Shown one piece after another: positions 12,905 through 24,105 of a stretch of DNA of 64,000 nucleotides. The notes under the pieces are model-generated. The model made no database searches and had not been told where the DNA came from. It worked only from the letters and a program-made list of their open reading frames with translations. The first letter of the stretch is position 1. Every line of letters begins with the position of its first letter. The translations under genes were made by a program, and so were the position numbers. Source of the stretch: Endomychus coccineus (taxonomy: Eukaryota > Arthropoda > Insecta > Coleoptera > Endomychidae); NCBI GenBank assembly GCA_958510875.1, contig OY294069.1:3472001-3536000 (forward strand). The letters are read 5' to 3'.

Positions 12905-13409
12905 AAAATGAATTCAACAAATTAAATCTACTACATATAGGTTAAAGAAGGATTTCAAACAAATTTTATGGCTATAGGAAATAGTTCTAGGAAAAACCAG
13001 AGAGGGGTAAGGTGATTAGGTAATTCCGTGAGGACATTAGTGGTGCGGGTATATTTACTAACAGACTTCAAATACTAAAATCAGGTTATTAATACATTGA
13101 AGAGATTATTGTAATATAAATCCAGTTGATCGTTTAGGATCTTATTATCATACATCTTCATTCCTTTGAAAATTTCCATTCACTCTAATATATTTAGTTT
13201 CGAAGTTTTATCTTGACTATGTAAAATTTGGACATTATTCAAATTAGGAAAGGTATGGCCTGTTTCTAAAATATGATTTGCAAATGGAGAATCGGTTTTA
13301 TTATTTTTAAAGGAACGAAAATGTTCTTCATATCTAACTGCTATGTTACGACAAGATCTACCTATGTAAAAACTATCACACTTTTTTTAATATTTGTTAA
13401 ATTCATTTT

Positions 13410-13452
13410 TCGTCTGAATATGACACGTTCAGTATTGAAACTATAGTAACGA
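13410..13452 (+). ncRNA. Hammerhead-like motif, family 2 right, core mutated
   Basis: Same layout as the left motif: TCGT, then CTGAATA (13414-13420) in place of CTGANGA, unpaired T, GACAC, loop GTTCA, GTATT, GAAAC (13437-13441), TATA, GTA, ACGA. Stem I and most of stem II still pair, but the conserved core G is changed to T, so cleavage is not expected. Confidence 0.5.
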
Positions 13453-13549
13453 CTATATTAAATATCAGTGATAGTAAAACAAAGTAGTTTTATTTATTAT
13501 TTCGTTAAAATGATAAACTATCACAAAGTAACGGCTTCCACAACTGAAT

Positions 13550-13561
13550 TTCTAAATTATT
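13550..13561. repeat. Flanking direct repeat, right (TTCTAAATTATT)
   Basis: Perfect match to 12794-12805. Confidence 0.55.
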
Positions 13562-13786
13562 CGATAATTAATTAAGGCTATTCTTAATAATATTCTCGAA
13601 GTGATATTTCAATACTATATACTTAAAGATGTATTAATTACGTTCAATACTTAATAATTAACATTAAGCCTTAAGAATTTTTTTTCTGAACAAAATTTCA
13701 TTACTTTCCAATTAATTCCAATTAATTAAACAAATTGATACTATTTTCATTATCATACATTATTTCACATCACAACACCCATTGAA

Positions 13787-13930
13787 AAACACGGTGATCA
13801 ATCGATTACGTGAGTTCCCTCGTTTTTGTTAGTAAAATAGCTTTCGGACATTCCTCCGGGTCGAATGTAAATGATTGTAGAAACAGAAAGTCATTGGAAA
13901 TGATTCATAAGCTGCTGATGAAAAACATTA
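13787..13930 (+). repeat. Dispersed repeat, copy 1 of 3
   Basis: This stretch contains GTGATCAATCGATTACGTGAG, then a TTTTTGTTAG segment and a GGACATTCC..GTC.AATGTAA segment. The same order of words appears at 49968-50110 and, more diverged, at 20276-20400. The 20.3-kb copy is followed by a LINE reverse transcriptase scrap, so the repeat may be part of that LINE family. No protein is recognised. Confidence 0.5.
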
Positions 13931-14089
13931 GCTTATACTCTATGTTACATTGGCATTTTATCCGAATGGTCTACATAATGTATTTTCCAACTCTAGGTTT
14001 CATACTGACACCTGCAGTTGACTTTTATGATATAACATTTTTTTATACTGATACGATACTTGCTATCACATGAACTATCAATATTCACC

Positions 14090-14610
14090 ACAGAAGACAG
14101 TTTGTTTCCTTCTATCCTTTGACTACACGAGAGGAAAACTTATTGTGTTCGAAAAACTTCACGTGAGCCAACGGTAGAATATTGAGAGAGGAATTAGGCA
14201 TTTGCTTGGAGGTTATAGGCAAGGGGAAAGACCTCACTAGGCAATAACTTCTTCAACTGCACCGTTCGATACAAAAATGGAGACTGTAGGAAGAAGTTCG
14301 TCAGGTCTCGAGGTGGACAATGTAGGAACTAGTTTGAGCTCGTTTAGTTCACCTATCTGGAATCTGTCGCGGTGGAACAACAGACAAAATTTTTGATGAA
14401 CAGCGACCATGGAAATATCTTTAGGGAAGGAAGATGTCGCCCATCTTTCTACAATGCTCTAGAAAGGTCAACTAATTCATGACTGTGACATCATCAATCG
14501 AATAGCTTCTGGATAGGATGGAAATGCTTCAACGTATGTTTTGGAGCCGAACTCAAAATTTTTGAAGCGGTTTTCGCAATGGACCTCACATGATCATTCC
14601 GGGCTGTTGG
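14090..14610 (-). pseudogene. LINE C-terminal region, decayed
   Basis: Minus-strand translation in shifting frames gives RYFHGRCSSKILSVVPPRQ near 14420-14370, then YRTVQLKKLLPSEVFP near 14260-14210. These match the region after the reverse transcriptase of Jockey-like LINEs, ending in the 'RTAxLWNxLPxEVFP' motif. Stops and frameshifts are frequent. A homologous scrap on the plus strand lies at 17575-17790, sharing also the downstream FFEH words, so both are copies of the same 3' end. Confidence 0.65.
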
Positions 14611-14619
14611 TGGTGATTC

Positions 14620-15480
14620 CGAGCATGAATATGGAAGAATTCATAGAAATACTTGTATCATTAAATTAGGGATTGTGTGATCTGCCTTCTTTAAGAATAC
14701 GCAAGGTTGAGTTTTTGTTGCATCAAACTCCACTTGATTATCAGATCCACATTTCAAAATCGTTTGCAGATCTCCATTAATTGGATAAACCTATCTCTGT
14801 CTCGTTCCTCTGGCTTCATTGGATGGTACTAAGAGTCTAGATGAGAAAGCGATATGAAGTGTACCATTATCTGCTTTGGACTGGACAGGTGATCACTTCC
14901 AAATGATATGGTGCATAAGCAAAGTTGGTGCCAAAACAGATGCCTCTGGAACAGGGAGAATACTCCGTCAGCTACTACATGGAGAAGGAAAGCTATGTAT
15001 ACTGGTTGTGGTTTATTAATTTTTACCTAACACAGCAACTACACATTCTTGTATGTGGAATTTCCACTGATGATTTTTGAAAATACATTCATCACTGTGG
15101 TACATTCAAATCAACCATTTATTATCAACTTGTAGCTTGAAAAAAATGCACAAACGTGATCACCGGTAATTCAAATACTAATGAATAATGAATGAATTAA
15201 TAAGTTTGATTGAGTAAGAGGAATGTTATTTAAAGTTCAATAATTTGAAAGTTCATAATGAGTGTATATCAATATTGTATGAAGCCTCATCTTGTTCAAA
15301 CATCTCGTAATTACCATTAGAAGCATATAGTTGCCTGCACCACTTTATCCCGCTACATTGGACGAGAAATTTATTGACATAATTCGGTTGTGTTAATTTA
15401 CTCGCAGATAATATGACTTGCAGAACGTATTTAACGTTTGTTTCATAATAGACTACATATTAGAGATTAATTCGACGCTT
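14620..15480. other. No recognised gene
   Basis: No credible coding sequence or repeat was recognised. Confidence 0.4.
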
Positions 15481-15885
15481 TCAAATATTCACCCCGGAGG
15501 CCGCGTAATAATGTCAGCTGAACCGATGGGTTGCTAGATAAACAGATTAGAATAACGGAACTGAACGGAAACAACCTTCATTTCGGCGAATTAAATTCCG
15601 GACGGACGAGAGAGAGCAGCTTGCCATTCTGATATCCATAGTGACGTTATAATAAATATGCACGACTGAAAATATCGCCGCATAACCGAAAATCCATACA
15701 GGGATCACGTTACTAATCTATGCGGCATGGAAACGACAGTGTAAATTAACGTAATCGGATCGTCAGAATTTGTATCTGAGCGGACGATAATCGGGTTTTA
15801 AAAATTGAACCGGAATACAAATATATCGCGCGAATATTCAATCCCGCATCACGACATAGATGATAAGTCTCTAGGCGCGTTTGGA
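15480..15885. other. CpG-richer, apparently unique non-coding segment
   Basis: This segment contains far more CpG (for example CCGGAGGCCGCG, CCGGACGGACG, TATCGCGCGAAT) than its AT-rich surroundings and shares no obvious repeat with the window. No long open frame is present. It could be a conserved regulatory element inside an intron or intergenic region; that is inference from composition only. Confidence 0.3.
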
Positions 15886-15939
15886 AAACAACATGATATT
15901 ATTATACTAGTGTATTATTCATTAACCACTTGTAATGTG

Positions 15940-16021
15940 ATAAACTATAAAATAGTTCAAACTGTAGAAATACTATAACACTATAAATAAAAAATAATCA
16001 CTCTTATCCACTAAAAATAAC
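15940..16021. repeat. Outer end of hammerhead-like family 3, cut off
   Basis: The words AAATAATCACTCTTATCCACTAAAAATA match the inverse of the outer arm of the foldback at 42230-42690. The matching then stops abruptly at about 16021, where unrelated GC-richer sequence begins, so the ribozyme-bearing inner part is missing. Confidence 0.4.
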
Positions 16022-16145
16022 TATAAGCTACTGCTACCGCAGCCGCGCAAGATGACGTAATCAAAATCATCGTTTATCGCAGCATCTTGATTGGTGTACA
16101 GGTAGCTGATGTCAGCTGCAGGGCCTGTCGAAAGGCGCCTGAGAC

Positions 16146-16390
16146 GAGTAGGTATGGCGGCACTTTGACCAGACATTCTTGCCTGTAGGTATGGCGGCAC
16201 TTTGACCAGACAGTCTTGCCTGATGTTGGTAAGCATTGTCACTGTATTATCGGTCGAGAGGTCGCTTATAGACTGAGAAGTCACTGTATTATTGGCCGTG
16301 ACATACGTGTTCCAACATTCAGACACGAGTTTGAATGTTGAAACAAGTGACTCAGTTTCAAAATATGGGACTCTCTGTCAAATGCACGTG
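16146..16390. repeat. Relative of the 57.7-kb palindrome, with 37-bp tandem duplication
   Basis: It begins AGTAGGTATGGCGGCAC, close to the terminus AGTAGGTATCGGGGCACC of the palindrome at 57692. It also shares GTCACTGTATTA.CGG.CG and TTCAACATTCAGACACG with the interior of that element. A 37-bp unit is tandemly repeated with one mismatch (16149-16185, 16186-16222). The 101-codon minus-strand frame across it is a by-product of the repeat, not a gene. Confidence 0.55.
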
Positions 16391-17570
16391 CCAAAAAAAG
16401 TACTTGGTTATTCTAGAATCATTGAGTTATATACTAAATAGGTCCATAACAATACAGCCCGAAACCTCTTCAGGATTTGAAAGGGGTAGACCAAAATGAA
16501 TAGTTCAACCATTTTCAATGTTGCTCTCAGTATTTCTGTATCCTGTTATTAAACCTGATTCCTGATTACTTCTGAAACAACTTCGAGCGAAATGAGTAAA
16601 CAAAGTATTAAATCAATTTGTGACCGGATAAATCTTGAAGCTTAATGTATACGTTGTTCAAAATCTACTACTATTGACTGTGGGGAAAAATTAGAACCTA
16701 ATTTGTGACACTTTGTTCTTATGGTTTGCAGAGCTTCTAGATAAGTTTCAGATCTTCCACTGGTTAAAATACAAAATACTAATAGCACGAAATGTCCGTT
16801 AATCGGTACGTGGAGAGAAAATAACTGTGTAGGATAATTTAAACAATAGTTCCGTCGGAGTACCCTTTATCAGCACTGCAGAGAAACTTCAGAATTGTTT
16901 CACATCTAAAAATGATAACGTTCTTTACTTGGCTGCAAACAGCAATAAAATCTTAATTTTTGATAGTTTTGTAAGTTGACCTTTTCAAAATCTTCATGGT
17001 TTTTTCAGTATTTTTGGGTAATGTTGGCGGCGTTTTTTTTCTTTCATGATATATATTATTATAAATATAATTGATGTCTCTCACAGTCAACAACGTGCCC
17101 ATGTTTTCAACTAGTTCCTTTAAGACGGTGTGGAGGATTTTTGACGATTATCTGTTGCTTTCTGTTTAGCACTAGCACTGATAATTTGTTCAACAGCTTT
17201 GCATTTTTCCTGTTATTGTCTTATAGAACACTCCTAGATATAACGTTTCCTGATCCCAATGTCCATACTTTAGCTCTGCAGATTTTAGATGCACACCACC
17301 AGAATGACTTGATGTCTTTTGAAAAATGTTGAGAAAGATAACTTAGCACCTTAATAAACTAACACTCTGTAGCTATTTTGAAAACGTGTCACCGAATCGT
17401 AAAACACCCAGTATGAATTCATGTAGGTGAAAGTTCTTTGAATTATTTCTTTCGTAAGTTTTTTTTTTCATTTGAATCGAGTTTTGGATTAAATGATTGA
17501 AGAAGGGCATTTTGAGATTCGAAGCAAAAAGCTGTATCCCGGTTTTACTCATGGGATTGAGATATTTCAG
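16390..17570. other. No recognised gene
   Basis: AT-rich sequence with short open frames only (for example 17141-17332). Nothing recognised. Confidence 0.4.
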
Positions 17571-17574
17571 ATAG

Positions 17575-17790
17575 GCGGACTAGATGAGCTCAAATTATTC
17601 ACATCTTCATTGTCAAGCTTGAGACCTATCGAACAGCGAAATTGTGGAACACTTTACTTAGTGAGGTCTTTCCTTATACCTATAATCTCCAAACCTTCAA
17701 GAAAAGTTTGAACACCTCTCCCAACATCACATCGCTGGCTTAAGTGATGTTCTTCGAACATTATAGGTTTCCTTCTTGTGAAGTCAAAGT
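17575..17790 (+). pseudogene. LINE 3' coding end, decayed
   Basis: In one plus frame the translation reads YRTAKLWNTLLSEVFPYTYN near 17635-17690 followed by LQTFKKSLNTS, which is the conserved C-terminal block of Jockey-like LINE ORF2 proteins. A homologous copy on the minus strand is at 14090-14610. The region upstream is too decayed to align. Confidence 0.65.
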
Positions 17791-17799
17791 ATAAAGAAG

Positions 17800-18710
17800 A
17801 TACAATAGAATTTAGAGTTCATACCCCTCCACAAAAGTGAAGTTCAGCCAAAATAACCACTCCTGACAAAAATTGCATATAATTTCTTCAACATTATCCG
17901 TTTTTGAACTTATATCGACTGGAATATTTTGTAATTCTCTCTTTTATCCTGCTTTGTTGATTTCTCTCAGCCATGTTCACCTTGGTCCATCTCTATTATT
18001 CTTCGTTGTTGTTCTTGTTTCGAAAATACTTCTTGTTATCCTTCTATTATCTTCATTTCCGAATTACGTAGCTGGATTCCTAAACATAGTTATCGTCTTA
18101 GACTATATTTGATTCCATATTAATTTCATATTGTTCGGAAGATTGCTCATTCATTAAAAGCGTGTTATTCAATTTTTAATGAATCATTTGATCATATTCT
18201 AATTTGTTTGCTTATGAAAAATGCTGTTGACTTCTAAACAAGTATTTTCAATTAGCGAAAGGTGGAATTGTATCTATTTTAATGACTACGCATTCAACCC
18301 TTTCATGTATTCTTCTAGGGTGAGCAACGATTATTTTATACAATTTCCTGGAGCACACTGACGTTAATACAGTTGATCAAAAGCGTGTCGGAAGGGAAAC
18401 TTGGGGCATGAAAAACGCTCCCCAGTCAGGTTTACAAGCGTTAATTCAGCCACTAATTGCGCTGCCTCTGACATTTTAACCGTTTCAATTATATAAGTTT
18501 CGTGAATTATTCGAAAATTTTTGATATCATAATAGTCAGCTGAAATTCTATTAGTAACTATAATAGCCTGTTTTCATTGCACTAGCAGTCGTTTCCTATA
18601 AATTCCGATGCAGCAGTTCGGTCGGGACTTTGTAGGTTTTCTGACAATTTTACAGACTAATGAGTTTATGAAGAATGCTCATGCTGCATTGCATCTAAGG
18701 CACGATGTAC
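17800..18710. other. No recognised gene
   Basis: An 80-codon hydrophobic open frame (17873-18112) is compatible with chance in AT-rich DNA. Nothing else seen. Confidence 0.4.
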
Positions 18711-18712
18711 AC

Positions 18713-19935
18713 TGTAACAACGAGCCCTTCCCTGGTTTATTTCGTTTCCTAAAGGTTATCAATGTACTTATTTTATCAAATTCATTCATATATATCATTT
18801 GTCTTGAATAATTAATATCAGTATAACTTGCAATACGTGTACCGATAACCAGGAAGTGACCCGATATCACGGGTTTCTCATTAGCTAGGTAAATCAGGCA
18901 TTAATGCGGCTGATAGATATATGTAATACTCACTTTTCTTTGGTTGAGACACTAACCTATCAATTAAGCACAGTGTGATCAGAAGTAGTTGATAAATTAC
19001 GCTGAGTAGAAAAATTCTCAATCAAAACAGATATAAAATATTTAATAATAATAAACCAATAAAACAATTATAAAATGAATGTGAAGGTGAAAGATTGAGT
19101 ATTAATTGAGAAATTATGTTAAATTTGGAAAACAATCAACTAATCCTTCATTTTAAATTAACCTTAATAGAATGTAGATACGAAGTGGAAGTAATTTAAC
19201 TCAGCCCGGATGTACTCGGGTAACGATTTGAACAAAACTATTATAATTTAATTATTCAAGGAAGTCTAAATTTTATGTATTCAGCAATATGAATTGATTT
19301 TTAATGAAAATTCTACGATAAACACCACAACGCAAGCTTAACTAGAAAACTTTGAAAGTTTTCTAAAATATGATTTAAGTGATTAGTGAAATAGTCAAAG
19401 CAAGATTCAGCTCAAGAAATTAGAATATAGCTGACTTAAGCGTGCTGAGTTCGGTGTTGTATAATTTCAGATAACATCTTCTATTTGAGTGATATCTTTA
19501 GAGGTAGGAACTTTTACTCTATAACTGAACTGGATACAAAAGAACTATTCAATTTTTGTTGACAGGGACCTTAATTTCATGACCTTAGCTAGACTTCCTT
19601 CAATTTAGGTATGAATGAAAATTATATCAACTTAATATTATAATTACATGTTTAATAAAAAAAGACTGCGTTCTGCACGTTGTATGTTATGGTTACGTGA
19701 ATAAATTATAGCTTCAAAGGAAAAGACAGGGTAAAGACCCTTGTTTGAACCATAGCAAGTGATCCACTCGTCGTTTCGAATTAGATCATATAAATATGTC
19801 CTAGTTATCAATATACTGTGAAGCACTTGTTTTCTTCAGACCGATTTCTGGTAACTTCTTAATTTCTGATTCCCTATTGTAACTGTGTGGAAACCTCTTC
19901 GACTTTGTCGATATTTGACAAATTATAATAACCCT
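18713..19935 (+). repeat. Long dispersed repeat, copy 1 (partner at 47117-47895)
   Basis: The sequence from AACGAGCCCTTCCCTGGT through ATATACTGTGAAGCACTTGTTTTCTTCAGA aligns with 47117-47895 in the same orientation. Copy 1 has about 410 extra bases (roughly 18790-19200) between TTCATTCAT and CAGCCCGGAT that copy 2 lacks. No coding function is visible, and the class of element is unknown. Confidence 0.65.
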
Positions 19936-20275
19936 TCCTTGCCAAGGGTTCAGAAAGTACATATCTTTTTTCCGTTCCAACATATTTAAGTAACAAATTG
20001 TATTAATTTATGGTGGGACAGTCGTACTAAGAAATGAACTAATATACTTGACTTGTTTCTAATAAAAGGCAACAAAGATATCCTATTTCTATTCACGCTC
20101 ATGGATGTTCTTAGAACCAGCTTGAATTTTAGCATCATGTTTGATATCTGAATGAATTCTAATTGATAATTAATAAGGCAGCCTTGCTAAAACACTGTAA
20201 AAACCAGCTTCGTGAAATGAGTTTCATGAAACTAGTCTTTGTTTTGTAGTGGTGGCTGCGCAATAAAAAAAGGGC

Positions 20276-20400
20276 TGTGATCTACTGATTACGATACTTC
20301 TCTCAATTCAGTTATCAACATAGATTTTGGACATTCCCGCGTGTCAAATGTAGAAAATATTGGGAATCAGTTAGAAAACGCTAATGAAATATGTTAAATT
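20276..20400 (+). repeat. Dispersed repeat, copy 2 of 3, diverged
   Basis: It shares GTGATC..CTGATTACG, GGACATTCCCG and GTCAAATGTA in order with 13787-13930 and 49968-50160. Confidence 0.4.
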
Positions 20401-20429
20401 ATGATCTCTAGGTATAGTTTTGCCAACTT

Positions 20430-20525
20430 AACTGACAGTAAAGCATCTTTGATTGCATACCATGCTTTCGTACAATCTAATTTGCAATATGGTAGAATTT
20501 ATTCTTGATTTCCGTAACAAAACTA
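20430..20525 (+). pseudogene. LINE reverse transcriptase scrap
   Basis: The plus translation contains LIAYHAFVQSNLQYG, the same post-catalytic motif as in the minus-strand fragment at 6278-6469. It breaks at a stop after about 25 residues. Confidence 0.55.
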
Positions 20526-20925
20526 ATAACTATTTTGATGAATTGAAATTAATCATTACCGAGCAGGGAGATCAGATAAAACAACTAGCGAAGGAAATAC
20601 ATGCCATGGAAAGTGAAGATAAATAAATTCAAATAAGAAATGGCCAGCCGATAACAACATAAATAGAACTAACAAAACATCTAACGACTTGCATGCACAA
20701 TATGCGCATATAATGGATAACATCATAAATATTGAAAAGGCAGAAGTGTTGACTGTACCTAGTAACACAGTCAATTCTGTGATAACTTCAGATGGAACAA
20801 TGCAAACATACAGGGTATATCTACAAATGCATGGTCAACAGCAACAAGGAAAAAATCTAGGAACAAGACAAGAATTTGCAGCTCTAAGTTTAGTAAAAGG
20901 CAACCCCCTCTTATGACGTGAGTGT
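20526..20925 (+). pseudogene. Coding-like remnant with coiled-coil start, unassigned
   Basis: Two plus frames in succession look protein-like: FDELKLIITEQGDQIKQLAK at 20535, charged and heptad-like as in LINE ORF1 N-termini, then a 75-codon frame at 20689-20916 with polar Q/T-rich content. A stop lies between them. I cannot assign a family. An ORF1 remnant of the adjoining LINE is one possibility. Confidence 0.25.
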
Positions 20926-22110
20926 TTCAATTCCTGTGCCACGAAGGACCACGATCAGCTTGTGGCAAACCGTTACTAGTTTTTAAGACCTGATCAGAAA
21001 TCCAAAAATCGTCCTAGAACCCATTTTGGAAACTCAATTTCAATTTTGTGATGAATTGAAAATTGTCTTAATGATGGGGTAGATGATGTTGTTAATTTAG
21101 CGTATGAGGGTGAATTGACGAAGATTGAAGAGTCGCTCAGTAGTCACGAATGATGTTCATAGAGCATCATGCAAAATGATTTTTCTCCGATTCGACTTAC
21201 TGCAGAAATTTATATATTCCCCTAGCTTACAGACTGGACTAGTAGCACGTTATTGAATATTGATTATTAGCTAGATTGGAATATAATCGAGCGTCATCTC
21301 TCTCTTCATATTTTTCTAACATCATTGATATTGGTAATGCAGCTTGACTGCAAAGTGCCTCAAGACAAAATAGTTACTTACAGTTCTCTTCAAAACAGAG
21401 AATTGATAATGAACTCCAGCTTTTCCGCTCTTAAGTCTCACATTTCATTTTATTGACGGACAAAGGTTAATCCGGACTATCTGCCAGGCATTGAGCGAAT
21501 TATTCATCGACTACGAACAGAAAAAGCAGAATAATTAGCGTTTCGTTATTTGGATGCAACGTTGAGCGCATCTCATGTTAACTCAAATAAAAACTAATTA
21601 TCATAAGTTGCTTGCTCAAAGCTTACGGCTGTCTGCTGAATTCAAACTCTCAAAATCCTATTTGTACTCGCTCAAATAGCCTGGATTGATTTGAGCTCGA
21701 TCCGGAGCGTTCTGCATTCAACAAGATCGTAATTCTTTCTTTGTTGAACGTGCGCTAATATCGACATAATTCGAGTAAGCAATGTCAGTTGGGAGGCGAT
21801 GAAAACCATTAACTGTATAGAATTGTTTTATTTGAAATGAGTTCATCTCATCATAGTTTGAAACTCTGAATTATACAATAATTCTGGAGTTGTGTCGTTT
21901 GCGCGAAATTAACATGAGATTAACTAATTTGAATAGCTTTCAAACATGAACAATATCAACGATTAACTGAAAATATGCCATCGACTAACAATATGATGCT
22001 TAAATACCCGTCGACTTGATCCAAGGTTCTCCCTTCTCTTGATAGAGCAACCAAATTGTTATAAGGTCTTTCTAGTCCAGATCGATCTGTTACGTTGTTA
22101 CTGAAGGATA
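20926..22110. other. No recognised gene
   Basis: No credible open frame, RNA gene or repeat recognised. Confidence 0.4.
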
Positions 22111-22111
22111 T

Positions 22112-22620
22112 TTGTTGAAGATCTCTGTTCAACAGATGAGATCTATATGCAGATCGAAACAGTTAGATGGTACTCCATCTGTCGTTCTCAAGGGATGTGC
22201 GGCCAAATCAACACCGGCTTCGGCAAGTTGTTCACCCTTTCATACCAGCTTTGTGTGTTTCCTTCTAGCTGGAAGTTCAACCAATTCCATAAAAAAGAAA
22301 AGAAGACCCTTCGTAATAATTATAGACCCTTTGGACTATTATCTGCGATCTCTATAGTGATGAAGAAAGCTCATCCAATACCTAGAGAGATCCAGAATCG
22401 TGAATGACCGGTGTAACTTAACGGCATAGAAAGGGCCGCAGTACTACAATCGGTTAACTTCCGTGACGTCAGCTATGCTAGACCGTATATTCTCCGAGTC
22501 ATGGTTATTCAGTGACGAATTCTTATATTTCGAGGTCTTTCTGTGAGACATCGAAGCACCGGTAAAGGCCGAGAAAATGGCGTACTTTTTGTCAAATCGT
22601 CCAAGTGGAAGGTCGTGTTT
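22112..22620 (+). pseudogene. LINE reverse transcriptase N-terminal part
   Basis: In two plus frames the translation gives GKLFTLSYQLCVFPSSWK then KKTLRNNYRPFGLLSAIS, which matches the start of the reverse transcriptase domain of Jockey-like LINEs (the 'FxxSxxxGxxPxxWKxAxVxPIPKKG...NYRPIALLS' block). Farther on, RHRSTGKG near 22550 recalls the FR..RST motif that follows. The catalytic motifs are not found. The same family is seen at 24490-24080 and 27116-26895 on the minus strand. Confidence 0.7.
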
Positions 22621-22629
22621 CTAAGTTAT

Positions 22630-23265
22630 CTCAACAGGGAGGTGATACCAAACTCATGTTTGGAACCAAATTATGGGAATATTCTTCCGTTGGAAGCAAA
22701 GGCATCAATTACCAATTTGGAGTGGAATAATTAGAAAGATTTGTGTAATAGATGCACCTTAGGGGATTAAAACTTAGTTTCAACGTGACTGGTTTTGGAC
22801 AGAAGTAAAGTTGTTTCATTAAAAGGATAAAAAAACCCTATCGTGATATAAGTAGATATCTTTGTAATTCCATTTGATTTATTCACTAACTTCGAGAATT
22901 AATTTGCCTTCCCAGGTGATATCTGACAGGACATAGGTTAGTCCTAATTTTGTTCAACAATCGTTATGTATTCTGTTTATGTCTGTCTCCCGAGGACAAT
23001 AGAGCAATAGCGGTTTGAACATTTCGTGATTTCAGGTTTTTTTTTATGTTGTGAAAAATTCAACAACTGTACGAAGTTCTGAGGTTGGCTTGAATCTGCT
23101 GTGGAAAATCTGATTTAGAGATTGTTAATTGACTTGTGATGTAAAATCGTGGAAACTGTATTAGAATTGTGGCAGGAATCCATACATCAAGTAGGAAGTA
23201 CCAATCCATAATCGAGCAGGTATAACATCTTACCCAGCAGTTACAAGGTCAGGCAACCCATCTTT
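22630..23265. other. No recognised gene
   Basis: Nothing recognised. Confidence 0.4.
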
Positions 23266-23269
23266 TGGT

Positions 23270-23438
23270 TATGTAACGTTCGAAACAATCATTTGAGTAT
23301 TTATAGACATGTAAATTTAACTGTTGTTCACTGTGATTTAAGAAATTTAACTTTTATGTAACGTTGAAGTAATCATTTGAGTATTTATAAATATGTAAAT
23401 TTAACTGTTGTTCACTGTGATTCAAGAAATTCAACTTC
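23270..23438. repeat. Two-copy tandem duplication, ~85-bp unit
   Basis: The unit starting TATGTAACGTT at 23270 recurs at 23355. The copies share CATTTGAGTATTTATA and TTAACTGTTGTTCACTGTGA and differ at a handful of sites, so this is a fairly young local duplication. Confidence 0.8.
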
Positions 23439-23859
23439 ATTCATACTTCAATTCATGCACTTCATAACTCATTATTATTAAGTTCTGTTATAAATTGTAT
23501 CAACAATAGTATTTCAATTACCAGTAAATTTCGATCATTCTGGGTACAGGTCTTTTATTTATTTGTATACTTTCAGGGTAATTTAACCTGGGGACTTTGA
23601 GTGTTTGAATCCCCTAGTTCAGAAACATACTTTATTGGTTGGTTAAAAATACTCTGGTGCCCAAATGTTAACATCTAAAATATAACTCACGACCGTCTTC
23701 ACTGTAGCTGTCGGCAACCAAGCGATAAAATAGACATTATAGCTCATCCACAAGTAAGAGTAATTTTTTACCTTTACAACGGTAATATGGCTTTCGTCTG
23801 CACAAATCAACAGTATACCTGCTTGCCTTTGTAACACATTTATAGCAGAAATCTATTGT

Positions 23860-24105
23860 AAAACATGAGGAATCTCTAGCTGTAGCATTGAGTATCTTCA
23901 AAGCATTAGACAGAGTGAGTTCCATTCGAAAACCGTTCACCTATTCCGTGCCAAAAACTACTTTACTTCCCAGCAGCTCCTAATAATCTACAAAGAACAA
24001 ATTCGACCTGTTCTGAAGTACTGTTCACATGTTTGGAGCTCGGGTCTACAACATATGCTAACGTTCTTGAATTCTTTCCAGAAGAGAGCTTTCCAAGAAG
24101 TCTTT
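23860..24105 (+). pseudogene. LINE reverse transcriptase, plus-strand copy with internal deletion
   Basis: The plus frame gives LAVALSIFKALDRV near 23878-23920, equivalent to reverse transcriptase motif A (usual LDISKAFDRV; its catalytic Asp is replaced by Ser). Then, after only a few bases, AKNYFTSQQLLIIYKEQIRP and LKYCSHVW at 23950-24045, which is the post-catalytic region. The palm segment with the second catalytic motif is therefore missing. The copy ends at about 24095, where it meets an oppositely oriented copy of the same family. Confidence 0.7.

Larger units (their letters stand above)
12806..13549. mobile_element. Foldback element, hammerhead-like family 2
   Basis: Inverted arms lie at about 12810-12925 and 13390-13505; the outer part GAAATAATAAATAAAACTAC pairs with its inverse ending at 13505. 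The interior (about 460 bp) has no coding capacity. A 12-bp direct repeat TTCTAAATTATT flanks it at 12794-12805 and 13550-13561. The right side carries about 44 extra bases beyond the arm, which a third copy at 3655-3810 shows are part of the family; the left arm therefore looks truncated. Long target duplications with one truncated end fit target-primed reverse transcription better than cut-and-paste. Each arm carries an outward-facing hammerhead-like motif. Confidence 0.7.

Noticed and set aside
13810..14073. An 87-codon open frame as a membrane protein gene
   Set aside because: It starts inside a three-copy dispersed repeat and has no recognisable domain.
16021..16326. A 101-codon minus-strand frame as a gene
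   Set aside because: It spans a 37-bp tandem duplication and palindrome-related repeat sequence and has no protein relatives I recognise.
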